From Amylostereum areolatum (lineage: Eukaryota > Basidiomycota > Agaricomycetes > Russulales > Stereaceae), in NCBI GenBank assembly GCA_012932865.1, contig SAXG01000035.1, positions 392,748-456,747 on the forward strand: DNA of 64,000 nucleotides, read 5' to 3'. Every line of letters starts with the position of its first letter. The first letter of the stretch is position 1. The translations under genes were made by a program, and so were the position numbers. Of the stretch, positions 11,694 to 23,669 are shown piece after piece. The notes below the pieces were generated by a model. That model did no database searches, had not been told where the DNA came from, and saw nothing but the letters and a program-made list of their open reading frames with translations.

Positions 11694-12325
11694 AGACGGT
11701 GAAAGCCTCAATTCTTGGTGTATCTCTGTCTGATAAAAGATGGGACCGACGGGACCACTGGGGGACCGCACAACACAAGGAGGGCCGCGTAGATTGTCGT
11801 TGAAGACGTATCTTTCCGCTCGTCCCATTTTTTTCTCATCGATGTAAACCATTGAAAGCCAAATTTCCTCTCCACGTTCACGGTGTTGTTTCGCTCCAGC
11901 AGATAGTGGACATTTGGAAATCGGTGGACGCTGGAAGCCTAGATCAACGCTCCCCGCCCTTCTGGCACGTGATCATCCTCGTCATTTGATCATTTATTAT
12001 TAGTACTGAATATTGAATTCCACCTCCTTCCTCCCGCTGGCCTACATAACACGAACTCTTCCACTTCGCATCGGTTGACTGCTGGATTCTGATACATACA
12101 CAAAGATGCCCTTACTAACAGGCTCGTCACCGTATCGAATCTATCGATCTACTGGTCAGCTGATGTCGACGAGCATTGAGTCATTTTGCACGAGTTCACC
12201 AGCCGCCGGGCCCGGTGCTGGTACTCGACCCACATACAATGACACATGTCTACGTCTCGCACGGCCCTCCTGGGTCTCTGACTTGACTCTATCTCACCCA
12301 TTCTACTCGCCAGTATCCATCCGCC
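11694..12325. other. intergenic between MFS and SDR2
   Basis: No gene recognised. Carries the MFS 3' region and the SDR2 promoter; an AT-rich patch at about 11985-12020. Confidence 0.4.
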
Positions 12326-13427
12326 ATGCCATCGTGGGTCGTCACAGGAGCGTCGAGAGGAATCGGGCTTGAATTCGTTCGACAACTGGTGCGTCTCCCT
12401 CAGATTTTGTCTATCTTCCCTCCTTTGACATAACGTACGTTGTACAGGCATCTGAACCGTCCAATGTCGTTTTCGCCCTCGTGAGGAGCAAGGAATCGGC
12501 GACGTATCTGATGCCTCTTGTCGGGGGGAACTTATACGCGTTGGAAGCAGACGTTGTAGACCATAAGGCATTGAAGGTGCGTTTTGCTAAGCGTTTGTGC
12601 ATGATGTGCAAGCAAGTGACTCAAATGGAATACTTTAGGCTGCCGCTGCTGAGGTATCGAAGATCACAGGTGGTACGCTGGACGTGCTCATCAACAACGC
12701 CGCGAAGACAACCGGGAGACACTACTTCACTGCTCTCACAGACCTGTACGCCCTTCTTCCTTCCATCCGATGTTCAATTTGACAAGGAAATAGCGAAGGA
12801 CGGGAAGACGAGCTTGAGGAGGAGGCCCTTGAAACCGTGAGTCCACCTCAATATTTCCCCTTCCCGGGCCCCTTATGCCATATCCTCACATCTCCCGTCC
12901 CATCGCAGTATCGCGTCAACGTGGTCGGTGTCATGCACACCATTAACGCGTTCCTTCCCCTCCTCCGCGCCGGCCCTACCAAGAAAATAATATCCATCTC
13001 ATCTGCGGCGGCCGACACAGAGTTCATCTTCAAAACGAACTCAAAACACATGGTCGTGTACGCCGCATCCAAAGCCGCGCTCAACATGGTCGTCGCCAAG
13101 TACGCGAAATCAGCTCCGCGAAGACGGGTTCATCAACGTCGCCGTCAGTCCGGGGATCGTGAACACTGAGGAGACAACTATAGGCTCCCGTGAGTATTTC
13201 TATGTCTTCCTGTGGGCTGTTTTCGACGTACGAATATAGACGAACCGCCACCTGGGTTTCAGCAGGCGCTCGATTCGATCAAGAGGGGGTATCCCGACTG
13301 GACGCCGGTCGCGCTAACGCCAAAGCAGTCCGTTGAGAGTTGCTTAGGGACGATTTCGAGGCTGGAAGTGAAGGATAACGGCGCTTTCGTGTCGGAAAAA
13401 GGTGGAACGGTGCTTTTCGAGGACTGA
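12326..13427 (+). CDS. short-chain dehydrogenase/reductase, copy 2 (frameshifted)
   Basis: Paralogue of the SDR at 7574-8652, same intron positions, starting MPSWVVTGASRGIGLEFVRQ. Motifs: TGASRGIG cofactor loop, LDVLINNAA, active-site YAASKAALN, C terminus KGGTVLFED. One extra base in an AAA run at 13106-13108 shifts the frame after VAKYA; the alternative frame then continues as LREDGFINVAVSPGIVN, exactly as expected for an SDR. Copies 1 and 2 carry their extra base at different places, so the lesions are independent. Substrate unknown. Position next to the exporter suggests a small metabolic cassette, an inference. Confidence 0.85.
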
Positions 13428-14450
13428 ACTGTTCAAACGGGTCGCTTACAATTGTATCAACTATGTACGTGTACGTGGAAACTGTATTTGTTACGTCTGT
13501 ATGTATTATGGCTGGAGGACAGTAGGCTTTCCACCTCCCTCACATGACTGCAAGGGGTGAGAATTGATATATGATACTTAAGGGATAAGTGGATGATGGA
13601 TTCTCTGAGCCACCGATGGCGCGCGTCTCGAGGTTTACAGTACAAGGTGCGAGGATTTCCCACCTGATTTGTAAGCTGCTCTGCTCGTTCACGCGCAAAA
13701 AGTAGTATCTAAATTAATTGGTGTTCAACGGCGAATACAGGAGACAATCTGAATACACAGACCATCTTGGATAGACTGAACAAGAGAAGTAATGTAGCAG
13801 TTTTCCCAGAAACGAAGTTGTGCGAGAGTTATGGCTGTTCCATGACCAAAACTCGGGCATCTCGGAGACTCATGGCTGTAGGTCTGTCTGGGCTTTTCCG
13901 TTTATATCTCAAGGGCAAAAAGGGGAAATGCCAAACAAAATTTATATTCCAAAAGATACAATCATTTAAAACGATACGACGTAGCGCTTTTACATGAGAT
14001 GGACTGGATCAAATGGTATGGACATTTCTCTCGTCGACCCCCCCTAAGCGTGACACTCGGCCTCACGTGATGGGGAAGGTTGGAATGTCGCCTATCTTAC
14101 TTATTTCTTCCGAGTTGCTTCCGAGGACGCGTTCACAGCTCGAACTTGAACCACACCAACCCACACCCATGTACGCTATCCCGCCGCCAGGCAGAGCACT
14201 CTCCACCCGCAACCCAAGGCGGAAACTGGGTTGACTTGACGGGCAGATGCATTGCTCCGCTCGCGCTCATACATCGGCCTGGTCCGAGCCGAGACGCCTG
14301 TTCACTACTCTACCCCACTCTTAACGGGGTTTCTTCCTTCATTCCCCACATTCCTCTACTCTCTTGTTCAAGATAAAGCAGGACACGCTCGTACAGAAAT
14401 GGCAACCCAAGACGAAGGCTACGGAGAAGAAGAATATACGGAGCCATACC
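13428..14450. other. intergenic upstream of the first AAAP permease
   Basis: Only short unconvincing open frames (13767-13997, 14013-14234). The AAAP coding frame extends open upstream of its ATG for about 90 bp, so an upstream exon cannot be excluded. Confidence 0.4.
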
Positions 14451-16627
14451 ATGAACTTGATGAAGGAGGATGGCAAGGTGGAAGCCGCCGCCGTGCACGA
14501 CATCGACCCCTTCGACCAGGCTCGGAATGTGGACGGAGAGGGACATATCAACTACAAGACTATGGGATGGATCAAGGCGGGCGCGTTGATCATGGCCGAG
14601 GTGCGTTTTCCTCTTTTTCGTCGACAGACGCGGGGCTCATGTCGCGCACGCGTTATAGACCATCGCACTGGGTATTCTCAGCTTCCCGCTGGTATTCCAC
14701 CGCTTGGGCATGTTCGGCGGGGTATGTTACTGCTTCTTTTTGTCGTGTTCATGAGCTAATCGAAGGCGGCGGGTGCAGGTTTTCACAACGGTCGCCTTTG
14801 CGCTGCTCTCCTGGAAAACCGGCTACGTCCTCGTCCAGTTCAAGATAAACCGTGTGCTTTCTCCCCATCCTTTTGATTACTTGCCTGACTTATTTTTCCT
14901 TTTAGACCCCGGCGTGATGAACTTTGCGGATGCGGGCCATGTTATCGCCGGCAAGTATGGCTTTTGGACATTCGGTGTCATGTTGACCGTGAAGGTACGT
15001 CATTTTGGATATCTTCGGTTTCTATTGCTCTATCCGTACATCCGCGCTCTGTGGAGGTTCTCTTTGAGCCTTCACGTCGAATCCAGAGCTTGGCTTTCTA
15101 GGCGACGAGCCGGGAGCCCACTCATCGCAGGGCGGCTTTCTTATGCGTCTTTTGTATTGTCATCTACAGAAGCCCCCGTTCTCCTTCTTTTTCAATTTCC
15201 AACAATCCTGACTTCATCTCATTCAGTCGGTCTTCATCGCTGGCTCGCACGCCCTCTCTGGCGCCATTGCCCTCAACAACATCTCCACCCACGCAATCTG
15301 CAATGTTGCGTGGGCCTTTATTGTCGCATTCGTTGCCTTTTTGTACGACCTCCACCTAGCCTTTCACCACATCTTGCTAACACGCTTGTCATCGTCTCCA
15401 GGCTCGCCGTTCCGCGGACGTTCGAAAAAGTGTCCTACATTTCGTTCGTGTCGGTCACCTGCATACTTATCGCGTGCTTTATTACCATCGTCGCCACCGG
15501 CCGCCAAGACCCTGAAGATCTACCAGCTTTTAACCCCGCAGAGCCTGTAAGGTGGAAGGCGTTCGAAAACCACGGTCTAGTGGAGACTATCAATGGCAAG
15601 CATCTTTGCTCGTGTATAGTCCGTGACCTGTGCCAATAATGTCTTGTCTTCCAGCCCTCACGAACATTATTTTTGCGTACGGCGGGCACGTCGCCATCTT
15701 CTCCTTCGCGGCGGAAATGCACACACCGGCCGACTTCAAATACTCCCTCGCGCTCGTGCAGATCGTGGCCACTATCTTCTAGTAAGTACTGCCTTCGGAC
15801 TCCCAAATGTGCCAATAGTCATGGATATCCAGCATCATCGTAGGCGCGACCATCTACGCATTTGGTGGACAATATGTCACCTCGCCCGCGTTGACCATGA
15901 CGTCCAAGCCTGTCCGGATCACAGCCTACTCCATTGCGTTGGTCTCTATCGGTACGTTCATCCTTCTCTTTCCAAGTCTTTACTGACCAGGACGCAGTTA
16001 TCTCCGGCGTGGTGGCCTCCTACATCGCCGCCAAGTTTATCTTCCTCACCCTCTTCCGCAAATCGGCCCGCCTCACCTCAAACTCGTACGGCACCTGGGG
16101 CATCTGGGTCGCCATCTGCGCGTGTATCTGGATCACGGGCTGGCTCATCGCCGAGCTCATTCCTGTGTGTCCCTCCGACCTTCTTCCTTGCTCGATCACC
16201 AATGCTAATGGACTCGTGCCGGCGATAGTTCTTCTCGGACCTCCTGTCGATCATATCCTCGATCCTGACGGTGTGGTTCACGTATGGCCTGTCAGGCATC
16301 CTGTGGATGTACGACCATGGGCCGAGGGGGCCGTATGCAGCGGACAAAGGCGGGCCCGGGTTCTTTGGTGGGTGGAAGCCAAAGGCGGGCTTCTTCACGA
16401 GCGTGTTTGTGGTGGGTTTCGTCTCTTGCTGAAGTTGCGCGAGTAGGGCTGACGGCATTGGATACTTAGATCGTAATGTCGGCGGCGATCATGGTCCTGG
16501 GGATGTACTCCGCAATCACGAGTATCGCGGAAAACGTGCGTAGCTTCTCCCTCATATTCGTCCTAACCCTGACGCGGTTGCACACCAGTACTCGAGTGGG
16601 GAATACGGACATCCGTTTACGTGCTAA
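14451..16627 (+). CDS. amino-acid permease, AAAP family (Mtr-like), copy 1
   Basis: Proton-coupled neutral amino-acid uptake carrier of the Aa_trans fold, closest in character to the fungal Mtr group. Start chosen at ATG 14451 in a good context (ACC ATG A). Multi-exon; first exons are 14451-14600, 14659-14721 and from 14779. Diagnostic stretches: INYKTMGWIKAGALIMAE before TM1, TIALGILSF, HPGVMNFADAGHVIAG after TM2, IAGSHALSGAIALN, NIIFAYGGHVAIFSF, and TWGIWVAICACIWITGWLI. About 11 membrane segments; short C terminus YSSGEYGHPFTC before TAA. The paralogue at 20672-22829 shares exon structure. First member of a permease array reaching to 30.2 kb. Substrate range is inferred from the family, not shown. 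Confidence 0.9.
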
Positions 16628-16789
16628 ACGGACGGCGTCGAGGGCCCCGTATTGCTGTAGCAATTGTACTGTCTTGTGGACAATGTTGTTGTACGATCAA
16701 TGTATACTCCTTACATACTTGGTGTCTGGCGATCAAATACGGTGGATCGCTGTGCTGAAAGAGTTCACAATTTAGACCGGCTTGTGCCT

Positions 16790-17065
16790 GTTAGATTTAT
16801 TATTTAATGTGATTGGTTCACCCCTGATCAACATATTTACTTATTGGAAAATGCTCTGCTTTCTATTTTTCTTGTTTTTCCAAATATAATTGTAACGACT
16901 TCTTGTAAGAAGCTATTGGTCAGTCCATTTTTTCGGCACAAAAAAATAAAAAGTAATTATAGTTTTCTTTTATAAATAACTAAAATACAGAGCTTATATT
17001 GACATATTAAGAGTTATTATTTTTCCATTTATTTTAAATTTATAATAAAAGTAACGTAATACTCA
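16790..17065. other. AT-rich island
   Basis: About 275 bp of strikingly AT-rich DNA, with long A and T runs and no ORF, inside a GC-rich chromosome, between the AAAP copy 1 gene and an F-box gene. Composition resembles fungal mitochondrial or repeat-derived DNA. Origin not determinable by eye. Confidence 0.6.
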
Positions 17066-17226
17066 GGGTACACGTACTACAATACCAAGCTCGATACTCA
17101 GTCACAAAAGCGCTCGAACAAATGACATGCCGCTACCACCGCGGCCGCGAGTCCAAATGCGTGAGAACGAAATCTCTCTCCCCTCTCACGAAAACACGTC
17201 ATTAATATCCTACCTCATGCTGAATG

Positions 17227-17275
17227 TCGCAGCTGTCAAGACCCTCAGGCTTGAAGATCGCAGCTGTCAAGGTCT
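17227..17275. repeat. short direct repeat
   Basis: TCGCAGCTGTCAAG occurs twice about 30 bp apart, upstream of the F-box gene. May be a duplicated regulatory site or chance. Confidence 0.35.
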
Positions 17276-17507
17276 CTGAACATCGAGTAGTCTACTTCAT
17301 AGGTTGACGTCGGAGTTGGACCGTGGGCGCATGAGAGACGGTGAGGCGTACGCTCTGTCCTCTCTCCCAAGTCACTTCTCTGGTGCGTTGGCAGGCGTTG
17401 GCCTCCTCATGATGTCCGGTACAAAGATAGCTGACCTTGTGGCTGGATCTCACAGTTGATCCCCTTCATAAATCCACGAATACTTCCGCAAGCGCGAAAC
17501 CGCAGAT

Positions 17508-19192
17508 ATGACGACCTTGCTTTCCCTCCCCAATGAAGTTCTTATCGACATAATCCTCCTATTCGATGCTGTGCGCGATATCAAGGCCTTGCAGAAAGTC
17601 TGCACCTTTCTAAACAGGCTCGTGGAGCAATCCCAGACACTTCTCTACCATCTCCACAAGCTCATCGCCGGCGTCGTCGACTTGCCCTCCACGGCCTCGT
17701 CGCAGGATCGTCTCGACGCTCTCCGAGCCCGGGAAGAGGCGTGGGATAGGCTGCGTTTTCGACATCACGAAACGTTATTGGTCACTTTTCAATCAGCGTT
17801 CCTGTACGACATGGCCGACGGAGAGATGGTTCTTATCCGAGACGACCAGGAGGGACAGGCGGCGGGGCTCGTTTCTTTCACGCTGCCCAGCATCTCCCAG
17901 GGACTATCTCGGAGCGTGGCGGAGGGCACGACGATGGATACGAACCTTAAGTTGTTCGACGTCAGCTTGTCGGCGAAAGAGGATGATCTCCTCGTGCTAT
18001 TTTACACTCGCGTGTGCGTCATTTCCCCCTCTACCTCGCCCTTTTCCTGGGATCTGAGTCCACCAATCCTCCGCTTAAAGCGAGTGGGGTTTTACGGACA
18101 TCTACATACGTTTTCATAACCGGACGACGGGCAAGCCGCACCCTTTGGCCGCGCAACCAGATGTGAGGATCCTGCATCGTCGGGGCAACTTCGAGCCCGT
18201 CACACATTTACCAGTATCGTTCGAGATCGTCGGCAGATGGGTTGTCGTCGCCATCTCGTCGCCCCTCAATTCCGGATTCCCAGATGAGATGGTCCGAGTG
18301 GCCTGGAAGACGGGACGATGTGAGAATGTGCGTCTTCGTCCATCCATCCCATGGCATGCTAACCGAACCTCTCAGATCCATTCTGCACCCTTCAAGTCCT
18401 TCAGCGATCTGTTATTCCTGTCCGAAACGACGTTGGTAGTGATCAACCTGTGTGCCCATACGCTCGACCTCTTCCAACTGATAGAAGGTAAGGACGACAC
18501 GCATCTCCGCCTCAAAGCCAGCTTCGAGCTACCCCAACTCGAAAAAGGCGTTCGTGTACTCGCCGTCGAATCCCGCGGAAACCGACTCGTCGGTTCTGAC
18601 CCCTCCGCCCTTCCTTCTTTCCCTGGTCCAAGGTGGCGCTTCGACCCCGACGAATCCCTCGTCGTATTCCACTTCGCATTTCACCATCTCTCCTGGAACA
18701 ACTTTGCGACCCTTGTCGTACACCCTCGGGCCTTCCTCCGGTCCCACATCACATCATTACACCCGGTCGACGCCGTTCCTTGGGAACACTGGGGCCCGGT
18801 GCATGCACGTTGGTTTACGCATGGAACCACATATCCGAAGTGCTTGAGCGGGGCGAGCGCGGGGCAGCGTCTTGCAATGTTTACAGAGAAGAAAATGCGC
18901 GTCTACGATTTCAATCGGCTTCGGGCGCGGAGGAAAGGATGCATCGACAGTGGTCCAGACGAAGGATTCGACGGCTGGTTTATAGGTGGAACGCCCACGT
19001 CGAAACTGGAGATGTCTGTGGTGGAGAAGGAGATGGAGAACGATTACAAGGGCGTCATGCTGGACGGAGAAAGGGTGCTTGGTATCAAGGTGAGAGGGTT
19101 CTTTGTCTGTCAGACCATTCTAACGACGGCGGCTACAGGTTCGGCCGGACGGGGAGAGCATCAAGTGTATCGATATCTTCCTTGTAGGATGA
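17508..19192 (+). CDS. F-box domain protein
   Basis: Probable substrate-recognition subunit of an SCF ubiquitin ligase. Exons 17508-18013, 18081-18327, 18376-19089 and 19139-19192 total 507 codons (506 residues) and all phases agree. The F-box is at residues 4-45: LLSLPNEVLIDIILLFDAV then LQKVCTFLNRLVE. The remaining part has the beta-rich, WD-like but irregular character seen in the large agaricomycete F-box families (TGKPHPLAAQPDVRILHR; FEIVGRWVVVAIS; RLAMFTEKKMRVYDF). It lies between the two AAAP permease genes on the same strand, with no obvious functional tie to them. Such genes expand in a lineage-specific way, so the target cannot be guessed. Confidence 0.8.
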
Positions 19193-20671
19193 GGTGCACG
19201 TATCCAACAGTCACGAGTCGCGTCCACCCTCGCGCAAGTCTGGCGACTTTTCTTGCTGCAAGCCCTCCTCAAGGACACGGCTTGGCCGTACAAGTCATTT
19301 GCGTCCGGTGGTTCCAGGAATATATCTCTGAGCCAATATACGGATGCAGATCTGGCCAGACTTGGTGAATGTCAGAGTACATGGGCGTGCCATAGCACGT
19401 CAACTGGTCGGCAACCGCCATCATGATTCATATGTCGTCCACGACGCTGTCGGTGTGTGAGTTCGAGGACTTCTCCTGTGTCTAACTGATACTCTGCACA
19501 CGTCAGGGACACGTCATGGTTGCGTAGGATGAGAAGAACATGATCAGAATAATGTTGCGTGATGTTGCCTTATTTGATATCGACGTGCCACATTATCTGT
19601 ACCGGCGCCAACGTCTCAAAGGGTCTTGTACCTTACGAGCTTCCCTGCCGTCTTGGTAGTCCACCTAACACCACCTAGTTCAGGCACTAAAGTGTCGTAT
19701 ACCTCTCATAGGGAAGGGGGGTTGCCTAACAAGCCAGCAAGCAAGTGGGGGACGTACACCGCGGCCGATATCCAGAAACGTGCGATCTCTCTGGGCTGTA
19801 GCCTGGAGCAAGATCGCGCCGTGTATCAAACAGAGTGACAGGTAGAGGTCGAGGTGTATACAGAGTGAATGACAGGGATTGGACAGCGATTGCATATGAG
19901 ACGGGCTAGACTCGTACTAAATCTCAGAGCGATATCTATCAGGCGTAGATACTGTACTGAGTGGGCGGACGAATTTCGTAGAGCTTCCGTTGGTTTGAAT
20001 GACCTATTTTGACCTTCTATGTCAGGAGACATCCTGCTCATACACCACCGTAGGAAAAGCGAGTGCGAGACGAAAAGCCAGGCTTGACGCATACTGGTCG
20101 GTCACGTGATGTTCCGATCTAGTCGATCTGAGATCCGGATTCCTTTCTGACTTTCTGACTTCTGACTTTCCCGGCGTCGTGTTTTAGCTTCTAGCGGGAA
20201 TGGACCACCTCCACATGAAAAACGGTATGTATGCACTTGCCTCACGATCAGGGTCTATCTGAGCTTGACACCGTGGCGGCCGTTTTGCTGATGCCGTGTT
20301 CACCTGTATCCACTGTATGTTTCACAGATTGGGAGGACGCTAATGAAGGAAAAGTTGAGCCTTGGTACGTCGAGCCTCTGCCTGCCTCTGCGATGCAAAT
20401 ACAAGCTTGCGGGTCGAGGCCCTTATCTGGGGGACGGGCACGGCTGCGCACGGAGACACACAGGGGGATTCCGACGTCCCTCGTGTCTCAGTACAATTAA
20501 TTCTGCTAAATGCGATTTCATCATCACGACAAAGCGCGGTGCGCACGCGCTTCATAACCCGGCCAAGACCATGCATCCTCGCTTCTTCGTTCTCCTCCCC
20601 TTCGCTCTTTCTCTGCCCCGCATATCTCGCTGGTCGACCATCGCTCCTTCCTACCCGCTCCCCAGGGCGCC
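19193..20671. other. intergenic
   Basis: No gene recognised. A degenerate CTTTCTGACTT repeat lies at about 20144-20170. Open frames at 20231-20765 overlap each other and precede the AAAP copy 2 start; they look like leader sequence. Confidence 0.4.
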
Positions 20672-22829
20672 ATGCTCAAGAAGGCGTCTTACCAAGACGA
20701 GACCGACGCCGACGAGAGTGTCCGCTCGTCGTGGGGCATGTACAGGAAGAGGCAGCGGAAAATAGAGACTTTCGAGGTCGATGCTTACGACCGGGTCGAT
20801 CTGGCCAGCGGGGCGAATGCGATGAATCACAAGACGATGGGCTGGGTCAAAGCCGCAGCTCTCATCATGGCTCATGTGCGTCCCCGTTCCCTTCTACTGA
20901 AAATTTGCTGATTTTGCCGCACGGTAGACGATCGCGCTCGGCGTCATGAGCTTTCCGAGCGTGTTCTATCGCCTGGGCATGTTCGGCGGCGTGCGTTTCT
21001 TATCCTCCTCTTCGTCCATTTTCTCCATGCGCTGACCGACGTTGGTCACCGCAGATAGTCGCGTCGATTGGGTTCGGGCTACTTTCTTGGCAGACTGGAT
21101 ACGTACTCATCCGCTTCAAAGTCAACCGTACGCGCATCCTCTTCATTCCGTCCCTCTCATCTCACCCGTATCGTCGTCAGACCCTGGTGTCATGAATTTC
21201 GCCGATGCGGGGCACGTCATTGCGGGAAGGCCGGGGTATTGGCTGTTTGGGCTCATGCTGACTTCGAAGGTGCATCGTCTCTACTCGTTCCTCGTCCCTA
21301 TCCGCTCACCTCTCCCCTATGTTGCTCAGGCCATCGTCATCGCAGGCTCGCACACGCTGTCCGGTGCTATCGCGCTCAACATCATCTCCAACCACGCAAT
21401 ATGCAACGTCGCCTGGACGGCTGTTGTCGCCTTCGTGTCCTTCGTGTGCGTCTCCTATCCCTTCCCTTCCATTCCACCGTCGCTTAACCAGCGCTCGCAA
21501 TTTTCCTAAGCTTTACGTTCCCGCGGTCGTTCGAGCGCTTGTCGTACATCTGCTTTCTCTCCGTCACTTCTATCATCGTAGCTTGCATGATCACTATCAT
21601 CGGTACTGGCCTTCAAGACCCAAGCAACCTGCCCCACTATGACCCTGCGGACCCCGTGGTGTGGAAGGCTTTCGAGAACCAAGGGCTTTTTAACTCGATC
21701 AACGGTGTGTCGCTATGGTCGCTATTTTCGTCCTCCCTGGGCCTGACAGTTCTCCCGGCCTTTCTTAGCGGTGACCAACATCGTCTTCGCGTATGGAGGC
21801 CATGTCGCGCTGTTCTCCTTCATGGCTGAGATGCAGACTCCGAGCGACTTCAAGTATTCGCTCGCTGTCGTCCAATGCGTTGCTATCACGTTTTAGTGAG
21901 TTCGTTGTCAGTTGCTCGCTTGCGCGGGTACGAGTGCTCATTTTTGGAACGGGCATAGTACCCTTGTCGGCGCAACGGTTTACACGTTCGGTGGCCAGTA
22001 CACCACATCGCCAGCGCTCAATATGACGTCCAGGACGGTACGGATCATCGCATTGTACGTCCTTTGCTTTCCCATCCTCCCTTCTCCCCTCCTCTGACGT
22101 CCCCCCTTCCAAAGCTCCATCGCGCTCATATCCATCGGTGTGTACTCGACATAATCCTTGTCTTCGAAAGGCGCCGACCTCACGCGCATTGGACGGGCAG
22201 TTATTTCAGGCGTTATCACGACCTACATTGGCGCCAAGTTTATCTTCCTCACGCTGTTCCGCAACTCGCCGCGGCTCACATCGACCTCGTTTGGTACTTG
22301 GGGCATATGGGTCGCCATATGCAGCTCTATCTGGATGATTGGGTGGCTCATTGCCGAACTTATTCCTGTGCGTTTTTCGCCTCTTACACGCGGGGCTCTA
22401 CTCACGCATGCCCGTTCTTTTTGTTTGTAGTTTTTTCCGGAAATGCTGTCGATCATACCGTCGACTCTGACTATATGGTTCACGTATGGACTTTCGGGCG
22501 TGTTATGGCTGTACGACCACGGGTCGCGTGGGCCCCAGAGTGTTGTATACGGCGGGACGGGGTACTTCAGGGGGTGGAAGGCGCGATGTGGGTTCGCCGC
22601 GAGCGTATTTGTGGTGCGTCATCGCGGCTTTATCTCTGTCGACAAGATCTGACGTTTGGTCAGATCGCTATGTCTGTACTCGTCATGTTCTTGGGCATAT
22701 ACTCCTCGATTCGAAGTATTGTGTTGAACGTATGTTTTCTCCTCTCGCTCTCTGGCTGCGGCTTGAACGCTCATGGATGCCGCCCTGCAGTATCAACATG
22801 GGGAGTATCGACATCCGTTCTCGTGCTGA
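20672..22829 (+). CDS. amino-acid permease, AAAP family (Mtr-like), copy 2
   Basis: Paralogue of 14451-16627. ATG at 20672 gives a hydrophilic N terminus (MLKKASYQDETDADESVRSS) of about 55 residues, then NHKTMGWVKAAALIMAH at TM1. Then TIALGVMSFPSVFYRLGMF, HPGVMNFADAGHVIAGR, IAGSHTLSGAIALNIIS, NIVFAYGGHVALFSFMAEM, TWGIWVAICSSIWMIGWLI and a short C terminus YQHGEYRHPFSC before TGA. About a dozen short introns at the same places as copy 1; no lesion seen. Together with the MUP1-type gene just downstream it forms a module that was duplicated, because a wrecked piece of a third AAAP gene sits just before the second MUP1-type gene. Confidence 0.9.
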
Positions 22830-23669
22830 GCGTCAGCGGTTTCCGACCCCCCGCGATACCCTTCCCCCTTTTCCCTTTGTGGTCTTGGTATATTATTCCT
22901 AATATACCCGTCCTGTCCTGATGCCTTGTACTTACGCCCTTACGCCCCGCAATTTACGCTGTACTCTTTAGTTGTCCGCTTAGATCTCGTTTGTTTGGAC
23001 CCAATCCTGTAATGTAATGATCCACACATAGCTGACTTAGGAGCTCGAAGGCTGCGCCTATCGCTGGCATGTGCGTGGCTCATGTGGAGAGGTGTATACA
23101 GCCATTTTTCGATTTTCGTGTCTTTTCTCCGAGCGCCGCTTTCAGCATGTATGTACCGATACAGTTCCTCCAGGTACGTTTTCCTGCGGCCCTTCCTCAG
23201 AGCTTCCTGGGCCTCCCTGACGTCTCCCAGAAGCACGATATCGACATCCGCTGCTTGGTTTATCCAGGTGCCCAGCAACTTCTTTTATGATTATGCGAAC
23301 GGCGCACGTGACAAACTCGCATTCAATGGCACCTAATGGCACTGACTGCCGCTCGACTTCAGTTTTTCCTCCATGCAGATATCCAATTCGTTCCCGTCGC
23401 CGTATCGCGTTATCATGGTGCAAAGTTGCGGACGCTAGTCTCAATCAAAAGTCGCTCGGAAGCTTCTCCTCGAACGCAGCGCACCCGTTGATAGCAAGAA
23501 GCTCGTACGTTCCTATGTTCGTTTGCAGCGTGAGCACGCCAGAATCGGTCAGATACGCGCACGACTCTGGGCGGTATCGTTGTCCATACTTAACCAGACT
23601 GTGCGTGTCTTTTTTATCCTCACCGGCCTCACCCCCCGCTTCTCCCCCGGACCTCATCTCTCGATAGCC
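22830..23669. repeat. spacer shared with 26700-27618 (duplicated)
   Basis: Contains a near-identical GGAGCTCGAAGGCTGCGCCT block (about 23040), again at about 26813, and a stretch before the MUP1-like start (GAGCACGCCAGAATCGGTCA near 23532) matched before the second copy (near 27486). These mark the two arms of a segmental duplication that includes promoter DNA. Confidence 0.6.
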
